A stretch of 49,488 bases of DNA from Bacteroidota bacterium (GTDB lineage Bacteria > Bacteroidota > Bacteroidia > Bacteroidales > Rikenellaceae), in the NCBI GenBank assembly GCA_023413645.1, contig JAEZPN010000030.1, forward strand, positions 1 to 49,488, in the 5' to 3' direction. Each line of letters starts with the position of its first letter. Position 1 is the first letter of the stretch. This document shows, in pieces, positions 15,840-25,730 of the stretch. A model generated the notes under the pieces. The model saw only the letters and a program-made list of their open reading frames with translations. It had not been told where the DNA came from and searched no databases. A program made the translations under genes and the position numbers.

Positions 15840-18457
15840 TAGTCAAGGTTTAGGGCGTCGCAACCGCGAATATCCTGCGTAGAGTCGTAGATAAGCTCGT
15901 AGTAGCCCATCTCGATATAGGGACATACGCCCGAGAGGTCTATCGAGATGTTGGGGTTGTCCTTAATCTCGAAGAGAAGGATGTAGGGCGATATGGTATC
16001 CTCAATCTGGCGTAGGTCGTTCGAACCGATGTAGAATGCCGACATCTTGGGGCATGTGTATAGTCCCGTTGGCCACTCGCGGAGTGTGCGGTTACCCTCA
16101 TCGTCGCGCTGCTGGCGTATGCTCATCACCGTTAGCGTGTTGATGCCGAGCGGTGCATAGGGGAATGCCTCAAAGGCGTTGCTCGAGAGGTCGATACCGT
16201 AGAGGTAGGGGATGTTCAACGCACTGAAGTCGTCGTAGGGTATCTCCTTTAGGCGGTTGAAGCTGAGGTCTATCGTTGTGAGATAGTAGCTGTAGGGGCC
16301 TGTGAGTGCACCCTCGTCAATCTTGCGCATGCCGTTGCTTGAGAGCATGAGCGTCTCAATCTTCGATCCCGACTTCATAAGGCGTGCGGGGAGCTCCTCG
16401 AAGCGGTTGTCCGCAAGGTTGAGGCTCGAAGAGTTGATGCCACGCCACTTGTCGCCATTCTCCAATGCCGAGATGTTGTTCGACGAGAAGTTCACCGACT
16501 GTACGGTATATATCGACTGTGCAGTGAAGATGTCGGGCAATTCTGTTAGGCAATTGTTGGCGCACGAGAGAGTCTCCAACTGACCAAGACCACAGAAGTA
16601 ACCATCCTCCGCGGCATAGAGGCGTGTGATGCGGTTGTTGTCGAGGTAGATGGTAGCAAACGATATCTCCTTACCAAAGGGGTGCACGGTCTCCAAGAGG
16701 TTGTTTGTGCAGTCGAGGTATCCGAGCTTTGTCATCTGCTTGAGGTAGTCGTGCGACGGTGTCTCGCGTAGGTTGTTGTAGCCCATGTAGAGAATCTGAA
16801 TGTCGTTGCCCGAGGCGCCCTCTATAAGTGCCTCCCAATCCGCCTTGAGCTGCTCACCCGAGATACCCTTATTCATAGAGATATTGAGCGACTGGACGTT
16901 GGGTAGTGCCGCGAGCATCTCCATGGGTAGGCGTGTTAGCTGTGCGCAGTTGTATATCTCTACGTCTGTGAGCATCTCAAAGTTCGCCCACGACCACTCC
17001 TCACGCTCTGCGTAGAACTTAGATGTGGGTGCCACCTCCGCGAAGAACTCATCCGTGATGGGCGAGTTCGCTATGAAGAGCTGCTCGAGCTTCGTTAGAC
17101 GCATCATGGCACGCGAAATTGCTGTTATACCGTTCGTTAGGTTGCCGTATGCAACATCCTTGCGCTGGGGCTTATGCTCTGCGATGGGTGTGAACTCTGG
17201 GTCGCTGTTTATTGCTCGCTTAAGCTCGAGGCTGAGGTCTGTGCGAGCATCGTAGCTTACGACGTTATTCATGTAGTCGAGGGCGTTTATGCGCGCTGTA
17301 CTACCAGCATTGTAGCCCCCGATAAGCTCGTTGTGGTTACCCAAGTAGAGCATGCGCAACTCCGTGAGCTGACCTATGGCATCGGGCACAACACCCTTAG
17401 CGCCAAAGCCCGAGATGTTGAGACCCACCACGCGGCCATTGCCGTCGAGCGTAACACCAGGCTGGTCGCCCCACATGTCGATATCTTTGTTGAAGTCCCA
17501 GTTTGTTCCCGCCATGTACTCCTCGCCGTAGAATGTCCAATTTGGGCCATCAAGCGCAAGCCATATCTCCTTTAAGGCTTTGTAGTCCTTGATGTGCTCG
17601 CTCTCCTGGGAGAGGATGATGGGCACGATTGCGAGGGTGTGAGCATTATCCTCGATGTCGAACTCCATCTTCGCATCGGCAATCGAACCACGACCTATGG
17701 CGTTCTTGGCCTTTCGGTCTGAGTAGACAACATAGTCTGTGATGATGTAGTTGCCCGCCTCGAGCCAGAACGTAGTGTTGCAGATGATATATGCCGACTG
17801 GCCATTACGGTCGTATAGTTCCTCGTCCATTGAACCCTCCACGAAGCTCTCGAAGTAGCTCGCGGGGAGCGCCTCAAACTTCGTAGTACGCTTGTTAAAG
17901 GTGTTCTGAATGGTGATGTCTACCGCAGCGATAGAACTAAACATGAAGTCGCTCTCGTAGGTGTAGCGCGTTGTCTCAAAGGCCTTGAGCAGTGCGAACG
18001 ACACCATGCCACGCTCTACGGTCTCCACGCCTATAGTCTTAATTGTAAGACCATTGTGCTCAACGATGAAGGAACCTTGATCCTCACCCACCAAGATCTC
18101 GTTGTCGAGATTGTCGTAGATGTAGTAGCCGATGACGTTGTAGTCGCCCGCCAAGAGGCGAAGCTTCTCGCTCCATAGTCCCCACTCGGCAGTTGTTGCG
18201 TCGTAGCTCTCCACGTTTAGCGTCTGCGTGATTGTAGAGCCGTCGTGCTGCATCACGACGCATATCTTGCACGCATCCGAGAGCCACTCGAGCTCCTCGG
18301 CACGTGTGTTGTCGAGCTGCGAGGCCTTGACAAGCTGGAACTGCACGTAGCCATACTCCGCCGAGAGGTTTTCTCCTCGCTCCTCGCAACCACCCACAAG
18401 TAGTAACGAGAGAAGAGCTGCAAGGCTACATATCTTAGTTATAATGTTGTGTCTCAT
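15839..18457 (-). CDS. Large leucine-rich-repeat lipoprotein with DUF4458-like N-terminus
   Basis: 872 residues. Lipobox VGGC with acidic residues right after it (CEERGEN). The first ~280 residues form two beta domains of the kind seen in front of Bacteroidota LRR lipoproteins (YVQFQLVKAS, LLAGDYNVIGYYIYDN). LRRs then occupy roughly 300-850, with units such as LEQLFIANSPITD, LGYLDCTNNLLETV, IYLDNNRITRL, LSCANNCLTELPD, IDLSFNRLKEIP and IDLSSNAFEAFP. No enzyme motif. Its stop overlaps the next start by one base. Probably a surface protein-binding lipoprotein working with SusC/D and the protease. Confidence 0.85.
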   Translation of the reverse strand: MRHNIITKICSLAALLSLLLVGGCEERGENLSAEYGYVQFQLVKASQLDNTRAEELEWLSDACKICVVMQHDGSTITQTLNVESYDATTAEWGLWSEKLRLLAGDYNVIGYYIYDNLDNEILVGEDQGSFIVEHNGLTIKTIGVETVERGMVSFALLKAFETTRYTYESDFMFSSIAAVDITIQNTFNKRTTKFEALPASYFESFVEGSMDEELYDRNGQSAYIICNTTFWLEAGNYIITDYVVYSDRKAKNAIGRGSIADAKMEFDIEDNAHTLAIVPIILSQESEHIKDYKALKEIWLALDGPNWTFYGEEYMAGTNWDFNKDIDMWGDQPGVTLDGNGRVVGLNISGFGAKGVVPDAIGQLTELRMLYLGNHNELIGGYNAGSTARINALDYMNNVVSYDARTDLSLELKRAINSDPEFTPIAEHKPQRKDVAYGNLTNGITAISRAMMRLTKLEQLFIANSPITDEFFAEVAPTSKFYAEREEWSWANFEMLTDVEIYNCAQLTRLPMEMLAALPNVQSLNISMNKGISGEQLKADWEALIEGASGNDIQILYMGYNNLRETPSHDYLKQMTKLGYLDCTNNLLETVHPFGKEISFATIYLDNNRITRLYAAEDGYFCGLGQLETLSCANNCLTELPDIFTAQSIYTVQSVNFSSNNISALENGDKWRGINSSSLNLADNRFEELPARLMKSGSKIETLMLSSNGMRKIDEGALTGPYSYYLTTIDLSFNRLKEIPYDDFSALNIPYLYGIDLSSNAFEAFPYAPLGINTLTVMSIRQQRDDEGNRTLREWPTGLYTCPKMSAFYIGSNDLRQIEDTISPYILLFEIKDNPNISIDLSGVCPYIEMGYYELIYDSTQDIRGCDALNLD

Positions 18458-18470
18458 AGTCGCAGGTGTG

Positions 18471-20039
18471 TTACTTCGTTACGGGTGTTACGACAAGGAG
18501 CTTTGCCGCCACGTCGCCCACCTTGAAGATGATATATACATTCTCGGTGAATGTCTCTGCCTTGGGATACCATAGGTATAGCGCCATCTTCTCATCCTTG
18601 TTCTCACCGAGGTAGTAGTCGTCCTCGCTAATCTTTAGCTTCTCGCCCTTGTAGTATACCTCGGCAGATGCCTCGCCCATCTCGAGTGTCTCTGTTGTCC
18701 AGAGCTCGATGCGTGGGTCGATGACGATGCCGGGACGCTTACCCTCGATAGAGTCGATAAACTCCACGGTGTAGGCCTCCTCTGCGCCATACTGCGCCAT
18801 GACTGCGCTATCGGTGTATGGCGTTACGGGAATCTCGAGCGCTGTCAACGAGTGGTAGATGTACATGCCCTCATACTCCTCCTGCTCCGTAAAGTCGTGC
18901 TGCGTGAACTCTATAAGCACATACTTCAAATAGTCGTTCTTGATGGTTGGAAGACCGATACCTGATGTGTAGTCGAGTTCGAAGAGGTTGTCGAGGAGGT
19001 TGTTGCAGATGTCATTATATATGCCGTTGGGGAGTGCTACCACCATGCCGTAGCGTGTGGCGTCGGTAGCGTCCACGGTGAGCGTGCCATTGTCGAAGTG
19101 CATCCACTCTGCGCCTATGACATACGACGATATGCCGCGGTTGATGACCTTCTCAACGAGAAGCACCGAGTACTCCTTGTTGCGCGCTGCGATGGTGTAG
19201 TCGAGAGCCTCCTCTATTGTTGTTGTCTCCTCCTCTGTGGCACCCACCTGGCGGAAGAGCGTGCCGTCGAGTGATACCTCCCAGCCGAAGGTGTCGGCTG
19301 TTGGCGCTGTGAAGGTGAGTTTATCCTCGCCCATGCCGTCGAAGACTACGGGGAAGCTGAACGACGCCTTACCCTCGGCATCGGCAAATGTCACGCTATT
19401 GCTCTGGTCAGCTGCGATAGCGTAGCACTCGCGCTCGCCATTGGGGATGATGCGTGCATAGGCTGTTAGGGGCTCGTTGGCCGTGCCCACGATGCCCGTT
19501 ACGATTGTCTCGCCCTCCTTTGTGCCGAGTTCCACCCACTCGGGGAAGTCGGTTGCTGCGAAGGCAAAGTTAGCCTCGATGCTAAACTCCTTCCACTCGT
19601 CGTAGCCCAACTCTATGGTCTCTGCGCTCTTGCCATTGGCATCCTTAATCTTTAACACAAGTTCCTTAGCACTGCGCTCCACGGTCACCAATGTCTGATT
19701 TAGGCCACCCATCTTGATTGTGATGGTAGCCGTTGTCGCACTATCCTTGATGCCCTCATCCGTAATGTTGAGGGTTATGGTGTGTGTGCCCGCCTTACCT
19801 GATGTATCCTGCATCATGCCTGCCGCGGTGACAAATTTACACCACATGGCATCAGACGATAGCTGCCAGTCGTGGCTTGCCGATAACTCAAACTGTGGCT
19901 TGTCTCCCGCCTTACACACGATGTTGTCCAACGTGGGGATGGGCTGTGGCGTCACCTCATTGCCGTTGTCGCACGACACAGCAACCATCGCCACTGTGAG
20001 CATCACCGCCCAAAACTTAATTTTAAAAATGTGTCTCAT
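18471..20039 (-). CDS. BACON-like beta-sandwich lipoprotein
   Basis: 522 residues with lipobox VAVSC (Cys near 23) and CDNGNE after it. The N-terminal ~110 residues look like a BACON domain (SASHDWQLSSDAMWCKFV ... TITIKMGGLNQTLVTVERS). Further beta domains follow, with strands such as KEFSIEANFAFAATDFPEWV. No catalytic residues are recognisable. It lies 13 nt before the large LRR gene and 44 nt after the preceding lipoprotein gene. The composition resembles surface glycan/peptide-binding accessory proteins of SusC/D operons (for example the DUF5003 type), but I cannot assign a family firmly. Confidence 0.7.
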   Translation of the reverse strand: MRHIFKIKFWAVMLTVAMVAVSCDNGNEVTPQPIPTLDNIVCKAGDKPQFELSASHDWQLSSDAMWCKFVTAAGMMQDTSGKAGTHTITLNITDEGIKDSATTATITIKMGGLNQTLVTVERSAKELVLKIKDANGKSAETIELGYDEWKEFSIEANFAFAATDFPEWVELGTKEGETIVTGIVGTANEPLTAYARIIPNGERECYAIAADQSNSVTFADAEGKASFSFPVVFDGMGEDKLTFTAPTADTFGWEVSLDGTLFRQVGATEEETTTIEEALDYTIAARNKEYSVLLVEKVINRGISSYVIGAEWMHFDNGTLTVDATDATRYGMVVALPNGIYNDICNNLLDNLFELDYTSGIGLPTIKNDYLKYVLIEFTQHDFTEQEEYEGMYIYHSLTALEIPVTPYTDSAVMAQYGAEEAYTVEFIDSIEGKRPGIVIDPRIELWTTETLEMGEASAEVYYKGEKLKISEDDYYLGENKDEKMALYLWYPKAETFTENVYIIFKVGDVAAKLLVVTPVTK

Positions 20040-20083
20040 ATGCTTATTCTATTTTTTTCGTCATTAATCAGCCAATCAGTCTG

Positions 20084-20986
20084 TTACACGCCCTCGCGGA
20101 GTATGCGCTCAGCCTCCTCGTCCGATATCCACTCGAGAACGTTGGCGTAGGTGCCCACGGTGCCCACATTCTCGACATACATCGTAACGTACTGCAACAA
20201 GAAACCCTCGCAGGGACTGTAGTACGAACCCGAATCCGCGGGCTGCATCATCATGAGCTTGCCGTTGCCGTAGATAGTGCCGAAGGCCTCACCCGTAGTA
20301 CCCGCAACCTGCGCTTCGGGCATCTCGATAAATGGCTCGAGGCGGTTGTCGTTCTTGAAGGTGATGCGTATGTCGTAGCCCTTGTAGTACATATCCTCAA
20401 CAACGATGGTGTTGGGCATTGTCTCGTCGAGGCGTGTCTTTACGAGTAGCGACTCCACGTTCATATACTGCATTGTCCATGTCGAAGTGAGTACGGCATA
20501 GCCCGTAAAGGCATTCATGTCGAGAGGGCAGCACTTGTGCAGATATACCTCCGTCTCTGTGCCATATTCATCCCACACATCCTCCTGTTCAACAACGAGG
20601 CTGAGCGTGATGCCGAGGTTGTCCGTAACGCTTATGGCTTCGGGGTAGCCCTTAATGCGGAGCATCGCCGTAAGCTCACCCGCGGGGATGGTCACGGTTG
20701 TCGACTCGATGGTGTAGTGCTTGCCATATATCGCGCTACTGCGTGCCGCGATAATCTCCACGCCTACATTGCGGTCGTGGTCTGCGGTGCGTGTCGCCGA
20801 GATGGGTATCTCGAACCACTCCTCGCTATCCAAGATGCCGAGGTCGTGGCGCTCTGCCGAGAACATTATGTAGTTTGGACCGTCGTATGTCGTGCGCTCA
20901 GACTCGCAACCAACCAATGTGGTGAGTAGGAGCGTGCTAAGTGCCGCAAACATAGTTTTAATTGTTGTATATCTCTTCATAATCAT
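20084..20986 (-). CDS. SusD-neighbour lipoprotein (DUF4843/DUF4984-like)
   Basis: 300 residues. Lipobox TLVGC (Cys near 27) followed by CESERTTYDGPNYIMFS, an opening typical of the beta-sandwich lipoproteins encoded directly after SusD. A Calx-beta/DUF4843-like domain spans about 30-150 (EIPISATRTADHDRNVGVEI, TIPAGELTAMLRIKG), then a second beta domain. Two starts are possible: ATG at 20986 and ATG at 20980 (MKRYTT). Placed 10 nt after susD, so clearly co-transcribed. Likely a surface accessory to the SusC/D transporter; ligand unknown. Confidence 0.75.
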   Translation of the reverse strand: MIMKRYTTIKTMFAALSTLLLTTLVGCESERTTYDGPNYIMFSAERHDLGILDSEEWFEIPISATRTADHDRNVGVEIIAARSSAIYGKHYTIESTTVTIPAGELTAMLRIKGYPEAISVTDNLGITLSLVVEQEDVWDEYGTETEVYLHKCCPLDMNAFTGYAVLTSTWTMQYMNVESLLVKTRLDETMPNTIVVEDMYYKGYDIRITFKNDNRLEPFIEMPEAQVAGTTGEAFGTIYGNGKLMMMQPADSGSYYSPCEGFLLQYVTMYVENVGTVGTYANVLEWISDEEAERILREGV

Positions 20987-20996
20987 AAGGTTGCGA

Positions 20997-22514
20997 TTAT
21001 TTGTTACTGTCGTTGGGTAGGATGTTTGCGCCGGGAGCCTCTAACTCGTGCTGGGGTATTGGCCACACGAAGAGTGCGTCGTCGGCCTCAACCTTTAGTG
21101 AGCTACCATTCTCCAGCGACTCGGTCTGTGGCACACGCTCGAAGCCCTTGTGCCAGCGCTTGAGGTCCATAAGGCGGAAGCCCTCCATGTAGAGCTCCTT
21201 GATGCGCTCCTCCTCGATGATGGTCATGGCATTTGCCTCTGTCATAGATACGCTGTTGCCATACGAGGTGTAGCGTGCTGCGCGCAGTGTGGCGATGTCC
21301 TCACCCGCTAAGGCGTAGTTTGCGCGACCCTCGGCATATGCCTCAGCACGTATGAGATACTGCTCGGCAAGGCGCAGCGGCTTAGGCATAGAGGTATGGA
21401 GGATGTACTGGTCGTAGAAGTTCATGTTGCCGAAGTACTTAACCAAGAGTGGCCAAGTGAGACCGTGGCTATGGCCCGTGGTGTAAGAGTAGAAGTAGTT
21501 GCCGTAGCGTAGGTCGCTATCGTCGTAGAGACCTAAAACCCATGCCGAGGGCACATAGTCGGGCTTCATCGAAGAGTAGTCGTAGTTGAAGAATACGCGG
21601 CCTAGTGCGCCACCATACGATGTGGGTGTGAAGCCCACCTTCCAGATGATCTCCGTAGCGTCGTCATACTGCCACATATAGGTAAAGTAGCTCATGCCCG
21701 AGCTTATCTCGGTGTTGGCAGAAGAGAGAAGGTAGAAACCGCTGTCGATTACGCGTGATGAGTAGTCGATAGCCGTCTCGTAGTCCTTCATGTAGAGTGC
21801 AACACGTGCGCGTAGAGCGTATGCGGTGTACTCGTTGAAGTATGTAGCGTTGTAGATGTTGCCACCCACGTTGTTCTCGTCGATGTCCATCAACTGTGCC
21901 GCCATATCCAAATCTTCAATCACTCGCTCGTAAGACTTTGCAAGTGTTGCGCGCACCATGGGTTCGTCGGTGTTGTACTTCGTAACGATGACCACACCAA
22001 GCTCGCTCTCGGCCTGCTCGGCGCTCTCGTAGCTCTTGCAGTATAGCTTTATAAGCTCCGAGTAGGCAAGGGCACGTGCAAAGTATGCCTCGCCACATAT
22101 CTGCTCATACTGGCTCCACTCCTCATCGGTCGTTAGGGTCTTCTCCACGCGAGGTGCATACTCGAGGAGAAAGTTTGCCGAGGCGATGACGTTGTAGAGC
22201 GACGCGTAAACCGATGTAACCTCCGAGTTTGTCGAGAGTATGTCCCAGCGCCAGATGTTGCCATAGGTGTTGGTGTAGCCATTCACGGCGTGTACCATGT
22301 CGCACTGGATGTCGGGAAGCAGTGTGAGGTAGCCGCTATAGAGGGCGCTCGACTTAAATGCCGAGTACATGCCTATCGCCGCCTGGTCGAGTTCCTCGAG
22401 GTTTGTGATAGCCTTATCCTGTGGGATTGCATCGTTGGGGTACTTGTCGAGACACGAAGTACTAATAACCGTTAGCGCTATGCAAGCCGTAAGTATAGTA
22501 AAAATCTTTCTCAT
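20997..22514 (-). CDS. SusD/RagB-family surface substrate-binding lipoprotein
   Basis: 505 residues. Lipobox VISTSC (Cys21), then LDKYPNDAIPQDKAITNLEE, the classic SusD opening. The helical TPR-like core is visible (YAEQICGEAYFARALAYSELIKLY-type region near 120-150), and the C-terminal RagB/SusD block includes RLAEQYLIRAEAYA and EERIKELYMEGFRLMDLKRW. SusD proteins form a lid on the SusC barrel and bind the imported ligand. Here the ligand is probably a peptide or protein fragment rather than a glycan, judging by the operon (inference; RagB is the peptide-binding precedent). 11 nt after susC. Confidence 0.93.
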   Translation of the reverse strand: MRKIFTILTACIALTVISTSCLDKYPNDAIPQDKAITNLEELDQAAIGMYSAFKSSALYSGYLTLLPDIQCDMVHAVNGYTNTYGNIWRWDILSTNSEVTSVYASLYNVIASANFLLEYAPRVEKTLTTDEEWSQYEQICGEAYFARALAYSELIKLYCKSYESAEQAESELGVVIVTKYNTDEPMVRATLAKSYERVIEDLDMAAQLMDIDENNVGGNIYNATYFNEYTAYALRARVALYMKDYETAIDYSSRVIDSGFYLLSSANTEISSGMSYFTYMWQYDDATEIIWKVGFTPTSYGGALGRVFFNYDYSSMKPDYVPSAWVLGLYDDSDLRYGNYFYSYTTGHSHGLTWPLLVKYFGNMNFYDQYILHTSMPKPLRLAEQYLIRAEAYAEGRANYALAGEDIATLRAARYTSYGNSVSMTEANAMTIIEEERIKELYMEGFRLMDLKRWHKGFERVPQTESLENGSSLKVEADDALFVWPIPQHELEAPGANILPNDSNK

Positions 22515-22525
22515 AGAGTTGCGTG

Positions 22526-25462
22526 TTAGAATGTTAGGTCGATGCCCATAGAGTATTGGCGCGACATGGGATACTGTGCCTTATAGGCGTTGCTCGACGA
22601 CTCGGGGTCGATGCCCGTGAAGGGTGTGAACGTAAAGAGGTTCTGCGCCTGAACGTAGATGCGTGCCGAGGTGAAGAACTTCGTCTTCTTCAAGATGTTG
22701 CTTGGGAGGCTGTAACTGAGCATCACATTCTTGAGGCGTAGGAACGAGGCATCCTCCAAGAAGCGCGAGTCGATTTGTGGTGTTACGCCATAGCGGGGTA
22801 TGTCGGTGATGTCGCCGGGCTGCTTCCAGCGGTCGTAGAGGAGGCGGCGCGACTGGTTGTATGCCGAGTAGAGGCCGTTGCTCTCCTCGAAGAAGCGGTC
22901 GTTGTTAATCATCCAGCGGTCTGCCACCCACGCAAACTGCGCCGAGAACTCAAGACCCATCCACGAGAGTGCTGTGCCGAAACCACCCTGCCATGGTGCG
23001 ATGTAGTTCTTGCCAATCATCACCTTGTCGCCCTCGTTGAACTCGGTTGTCACCTCGCCATCCTTGGTGTACCACAGAGCATCACCATTCGCGGGGTTAA
23101 CGCCAGCGTAGCGGTTGATGTAGAACTCGCCTACGGAGTGTCCCACGACGAGCTTCGTACCCGTTGTCGAGAGCTCATACTCGTCGAGGCCATTGTAAAG
23201 CTCCGTAATCTTATTCTTGTTGTACGATACGTTTGCCGAGATGCTCCAGTTGATGGGGCGGCGTACGATGTCGACATTTAGTTGTAGCTCCACACCGCGG
23301 TTTACCATCTCGCCGATATTGTCCCAACGGAAGCCTTCGCCCTTATCCGCATACGACACGGGTACGGACATAAGCATATCCGAAGTGCGCTTGTTGTAGA
23401 ACTCCACGTCGAGGTTTATGCGGTGGTTGATAAAGCCGAGGTGTAGGGCGATGTTTGTTGTCCAGAGTTTCTCCCAACCGAGATCCTCGTTGCCACTCTG
23501 CATGGGGTAGATACCCATGTTGTCGTTGTAGTTAGCGCCACCACCAACGAGGGCCAAGTGGTCGTAGTTGGGGATTGAGGAGTTACCCGAGGTGCCAGTG
23601 CTGAATGCTACCTGCGCAGTGTTGAGCCAGTTTACGTCGTAGAGGAAACTCTCGCGCTTAGCATCCCACATAAGACCGATAGACCAGAATGCTGCCCAGC
23701 GGCCACTCTTACCGAAGCGCGATGAGGCATCGGTACGCAACGAGAAGTCGGCATAGTAGCGTCTGTCGTAGTTGTACTCGCCACGTGCGAAGAACGAGAG
23801 GTAGCCATATGAGTCGGTCACGTCGCCCCACGACACCACCTTCGAACCCGACGACATCGTTGTGAGGTAGTCGTTGTTCTGACCCTGTGTGATAGCCTGG
23901 AAGCCCTCGTAGTTGTAGTTCACGCCCTCGTGACCGAGTAGGAAGTTGAGGTTATGAAGGCTGTTGAGGGTGGTCTGGTAGTTGATAGTGTTTGTTACGG
24001 TGAGCGTTAGGGTGTTGTACGATGCACGTCCCGCTACGCCAATGCCGTTGTTGGGCGCATAGCTGGGCATAGACTGCATGAAGGATGTCGAGTTGGTGAA
24101 GTCGGCACCAAACTGCGAGCGTATGGCAAGACCCTCAATGGGTGTAACCTCCGCAAATACGGTCGTTAGCGCCTTGTACTTCTTGTTTGTTTGTGGGTTG
24201 TTCTCCATCCACTCCAAGGGGTTCTGGCCTGTGCCCTTCCATGAACCGTCACTCTCGGATGCTATCGAGCCATCCTCGCGGTAGGGGTTCCAGTAGGGGA
24301 GCATGAAGCGGCTCGCCGAAATGGGCGAGTATAGCGCATATTCACCATCCTCAGCCTGCTGCACCTCCTCGTAGACAACCATTGTGTTTGTGCCGAGGCG
24401 CAACCAGCGCGACGCCTTAACATCGGCATTTGCGCGGATGTTGTAGCGGCGGAATGTCGAGCCCTGCGCGATACCATCCTGGTCGTAGAACGAACCAGAC
24501 ACGTAGTAACTCATCTTGTCCGTAGCACGGCTAACCGAGATGTCGTAGTTCTGGAGTAGGGCGTGGTCGTTAAAGACTGCATCGAGCCAGTTGATGTCGG
24601 TCTTTGAGAGTATGTCGTAGTTCTGTCCCGCGTCGAGACCAATCTCCTTCTCGAATTGAATACGCTCGGCTGTGTTCATCAAGTTCCAGTTGCCGTGGGC
24701 AAGCTGCGAAATGCCGACCTGAGTGCGGAAGGTAACCTTGGCATTGTCAGATGTTGTGCCGCGCTTTGTGGTGATGATAACCACGCCATTGGCAGCTCGC
24801 GCACCATAGATAGATGTTGACGAGGCATCCTTCAATACCGATACAGACTCGATGTCCGAGGGCGATATGGCGTTGAAGTCGCTGCTCGAGATGGGCACGC
24901 CATCGAGGATGAAGAGGGGCGCTGTGCCCGAGTTGATAGAGTTAGTACCACGAATCTGGAATGTTGCAGCCTTTGAGGGCTCGCCAGAGTTCGAGAGTAC
25001 CATAAGTCCGGGGCTCTGACCCTGCAATGCCTGGTCGAAGCCTGCGGCGGGCACGCTCTCGAGCTTCTCGCTCTTCACGGTAGATACCGAACCAGCGATA
25101 GTGCCCTTCTTGCGTGTGCCGTATGCCACTACCACGACCTCGTCAGCCATTGTGGACTCGACCTCGAGTTCGACGTTGTATGTCACCTCTGTCGCGCCAC
25201 TGGGAACTCGCCACTCGCGCGTGAAGTAGCCGAGATAGATAAATCGGATTGTGTCGCCGGCATCTACGGTGATGGAGTAGTTACCCTCGAGGTCGGTGGT
25301 TGTACCCTTGCCGTCGCCCCATGTTACGGTTGCGCCGATAACGGGTATTCCCTCGTATTTGTCGGTTACGGTGCCACTAACCTTGACCCTCTCTTGTGCC
25401 GAGGCATCGAGTGCTACGAGTAGCAATGTGACAAGTGAAATAAGTTTTATAAAGCGTCCCAT
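22526..25462 (-). CDS. SusC/RagA-family TonB-dependent outer-membrane transporter
   Basis: 978 residues from the ATG at 25462. An upstream in-frame ATG (25567) would add 35 residues lacking signal-peptide character and would span the promoter, so it is rejected. The signal peptide ends at LDASAQ. Then come a carboxypeptidase-like domain (VKVSGTVTDKYEGIPVIGAT ... SITVDAGDTIRF), a TonB box (ADEVVVVAYGTRKK), a plug domain (SLQGQSPGL-type segment, IRGTNSIN, PLFILDGVPIS, SIYGARAANGVVIITT) and a 22-strand barrel ending in an aromatic residue (GIDLTF). First gene of the ten-gene operon. It imports large ligands by TonB/ExbBD energy. Confidence 0.95.
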   Translation of the reverse strand: MGRFIKLISLVTLLLVALDASAQERVKVSGTVTDKYEGIPVIGATVTWGDGKGTTTDLEGNYSITVDAGDTIRFIYLGYFTREWRVPSGATEVTYNVELEVESTMADEVVVVAYGTRKKGTIAGSVSTVKSEKLESVPAAGFDQALQGQSPGLMVLSNSGEPSKAATFQIRGTNSINSGTAPLFILDGVPISSSDFNAISPSDIESVSVLKDASSTSIYGARAANGVVIITTKRGTTSDNAKVTFRTQVGISQLAHGNWNLMNTAERIQFEKEIGLDAGQNYDILSKTDINWLDAVFNDHALLQNYDISVSRATDKMSYYVSGSFYDQDGIAQGSTFRRYNIRANADVKASRWLRLGTNTMVVYEEVQQAEDGEYALYSPISASRFMLPYWNPYREDGSIASESDGSWKGTGQNPLEWMENNPQTNKKYKALTTVFAEVTPIEGLAIRSQFGADFTNSTSFMQSMPSYAPNNGIGVAGRASYNTLTLTVTNTINYQTTLNSLHNLNFLLGHEGVNYNYEGFQAITQGQNNDYLTTMSSGSKVVSWGDVTDSYGYLSFFARGEYNYDRRYYADFSLRTDASSRFGKSGRWAAFWSIGLMWDAKRESFLYDVNWLNTAQVAFSTGTSGNSSIPNYDHLALVGGGANYNDNMGIYPMQSGNEDLGWEKLWTTNIALHLGFINHRINLDVEFYNKRTSDMLMSVPVSYADKGEGFRWDNIGEMVNRGVELQLNVDIVRRPINWSISANVSYNKNKITELYNGLDEYELSTTGTKLVVGHSVGEFYINRYAGVNPANGDALWYTKDGEVTTEFNEGDKVMIGKNYIAPWQGGFGTALSWMGLEFSAQFAWVADRWMINNDRFFEESNGLYSAYNQSRRLLYDRWKQPGDITDIPRYGVTPQIDSRFLEDASFLRLKNVMLSYSLPSNILKKTKFFTSARIYVQAQNLFTFTPFTGIDPESSSNAYKAQYPMSRQYSMGIDLTF

Positions 25463-25502
25463 TTTGGAATAATATATTTCTATTTGGTTTGAATGCTTGG
25501 TG

Positions 25503-25510
25503 CAAATATA
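25503..25510 (-). promoter_or_regulatory. -7 promoter element for the SusC/D operon
   Basis: On the minus strand TATATTTG, about 40 nt before the chosen susC start. It fits TAnnTTTG, and the position supports the start at 25462. Confidence 0.55.
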
Positions 25511-25636
25511 TGCAAAATATCCCCTACATCCAATAATATAAAATATTATTTTCGTATCACTCTGCATGTTGGGTGAATAGAGTCGTAGAAATATGGTCTT
25601 TTAATAAAGCATGGTGGTCTAAGTTTGCATGGTGAA

Positions 25637-25679
25637 TTTGGTCAATTATAGGTCTAAATGACCAATTTATTTGACCAAA
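25637..25679. promoter_or_regulatory. Putative operator: three TTGGTCA/TGACCAA sites
   Basis: TTTGGTCAA (25637-25645) and TTGACCAAA (25671-25679) form a perfect 9-bp inverted pair, with a further TGACCAA at 25659-25665 between them. It lies in the divergent region between susC and the Hdr-like operon, about 50 nt upstream of the Hdr -7 element. Candidate binding site for an unknown regulator. Confidence 0.4.
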
Positions 25680-25730
25680 AAAAGATGTAATTTAGGTATT
25701 TATACTACCTTTTGTGGAGGTCAAAATACA

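Noticed and set aside
8398..25462. Polysaccharide utilization locus
   Set aside because: SusC/D are present, but no glycoside hydrolase, lyase, sulfatase or hybrid sensor is seen; the only enzyme is a protease.
25463..25567. Longer N-terminus for the SusC protein
   Set aside because: The 35 extra residues are not signal-like, and the region holds the -7 promoter element; the signal peptide starts at 25462.
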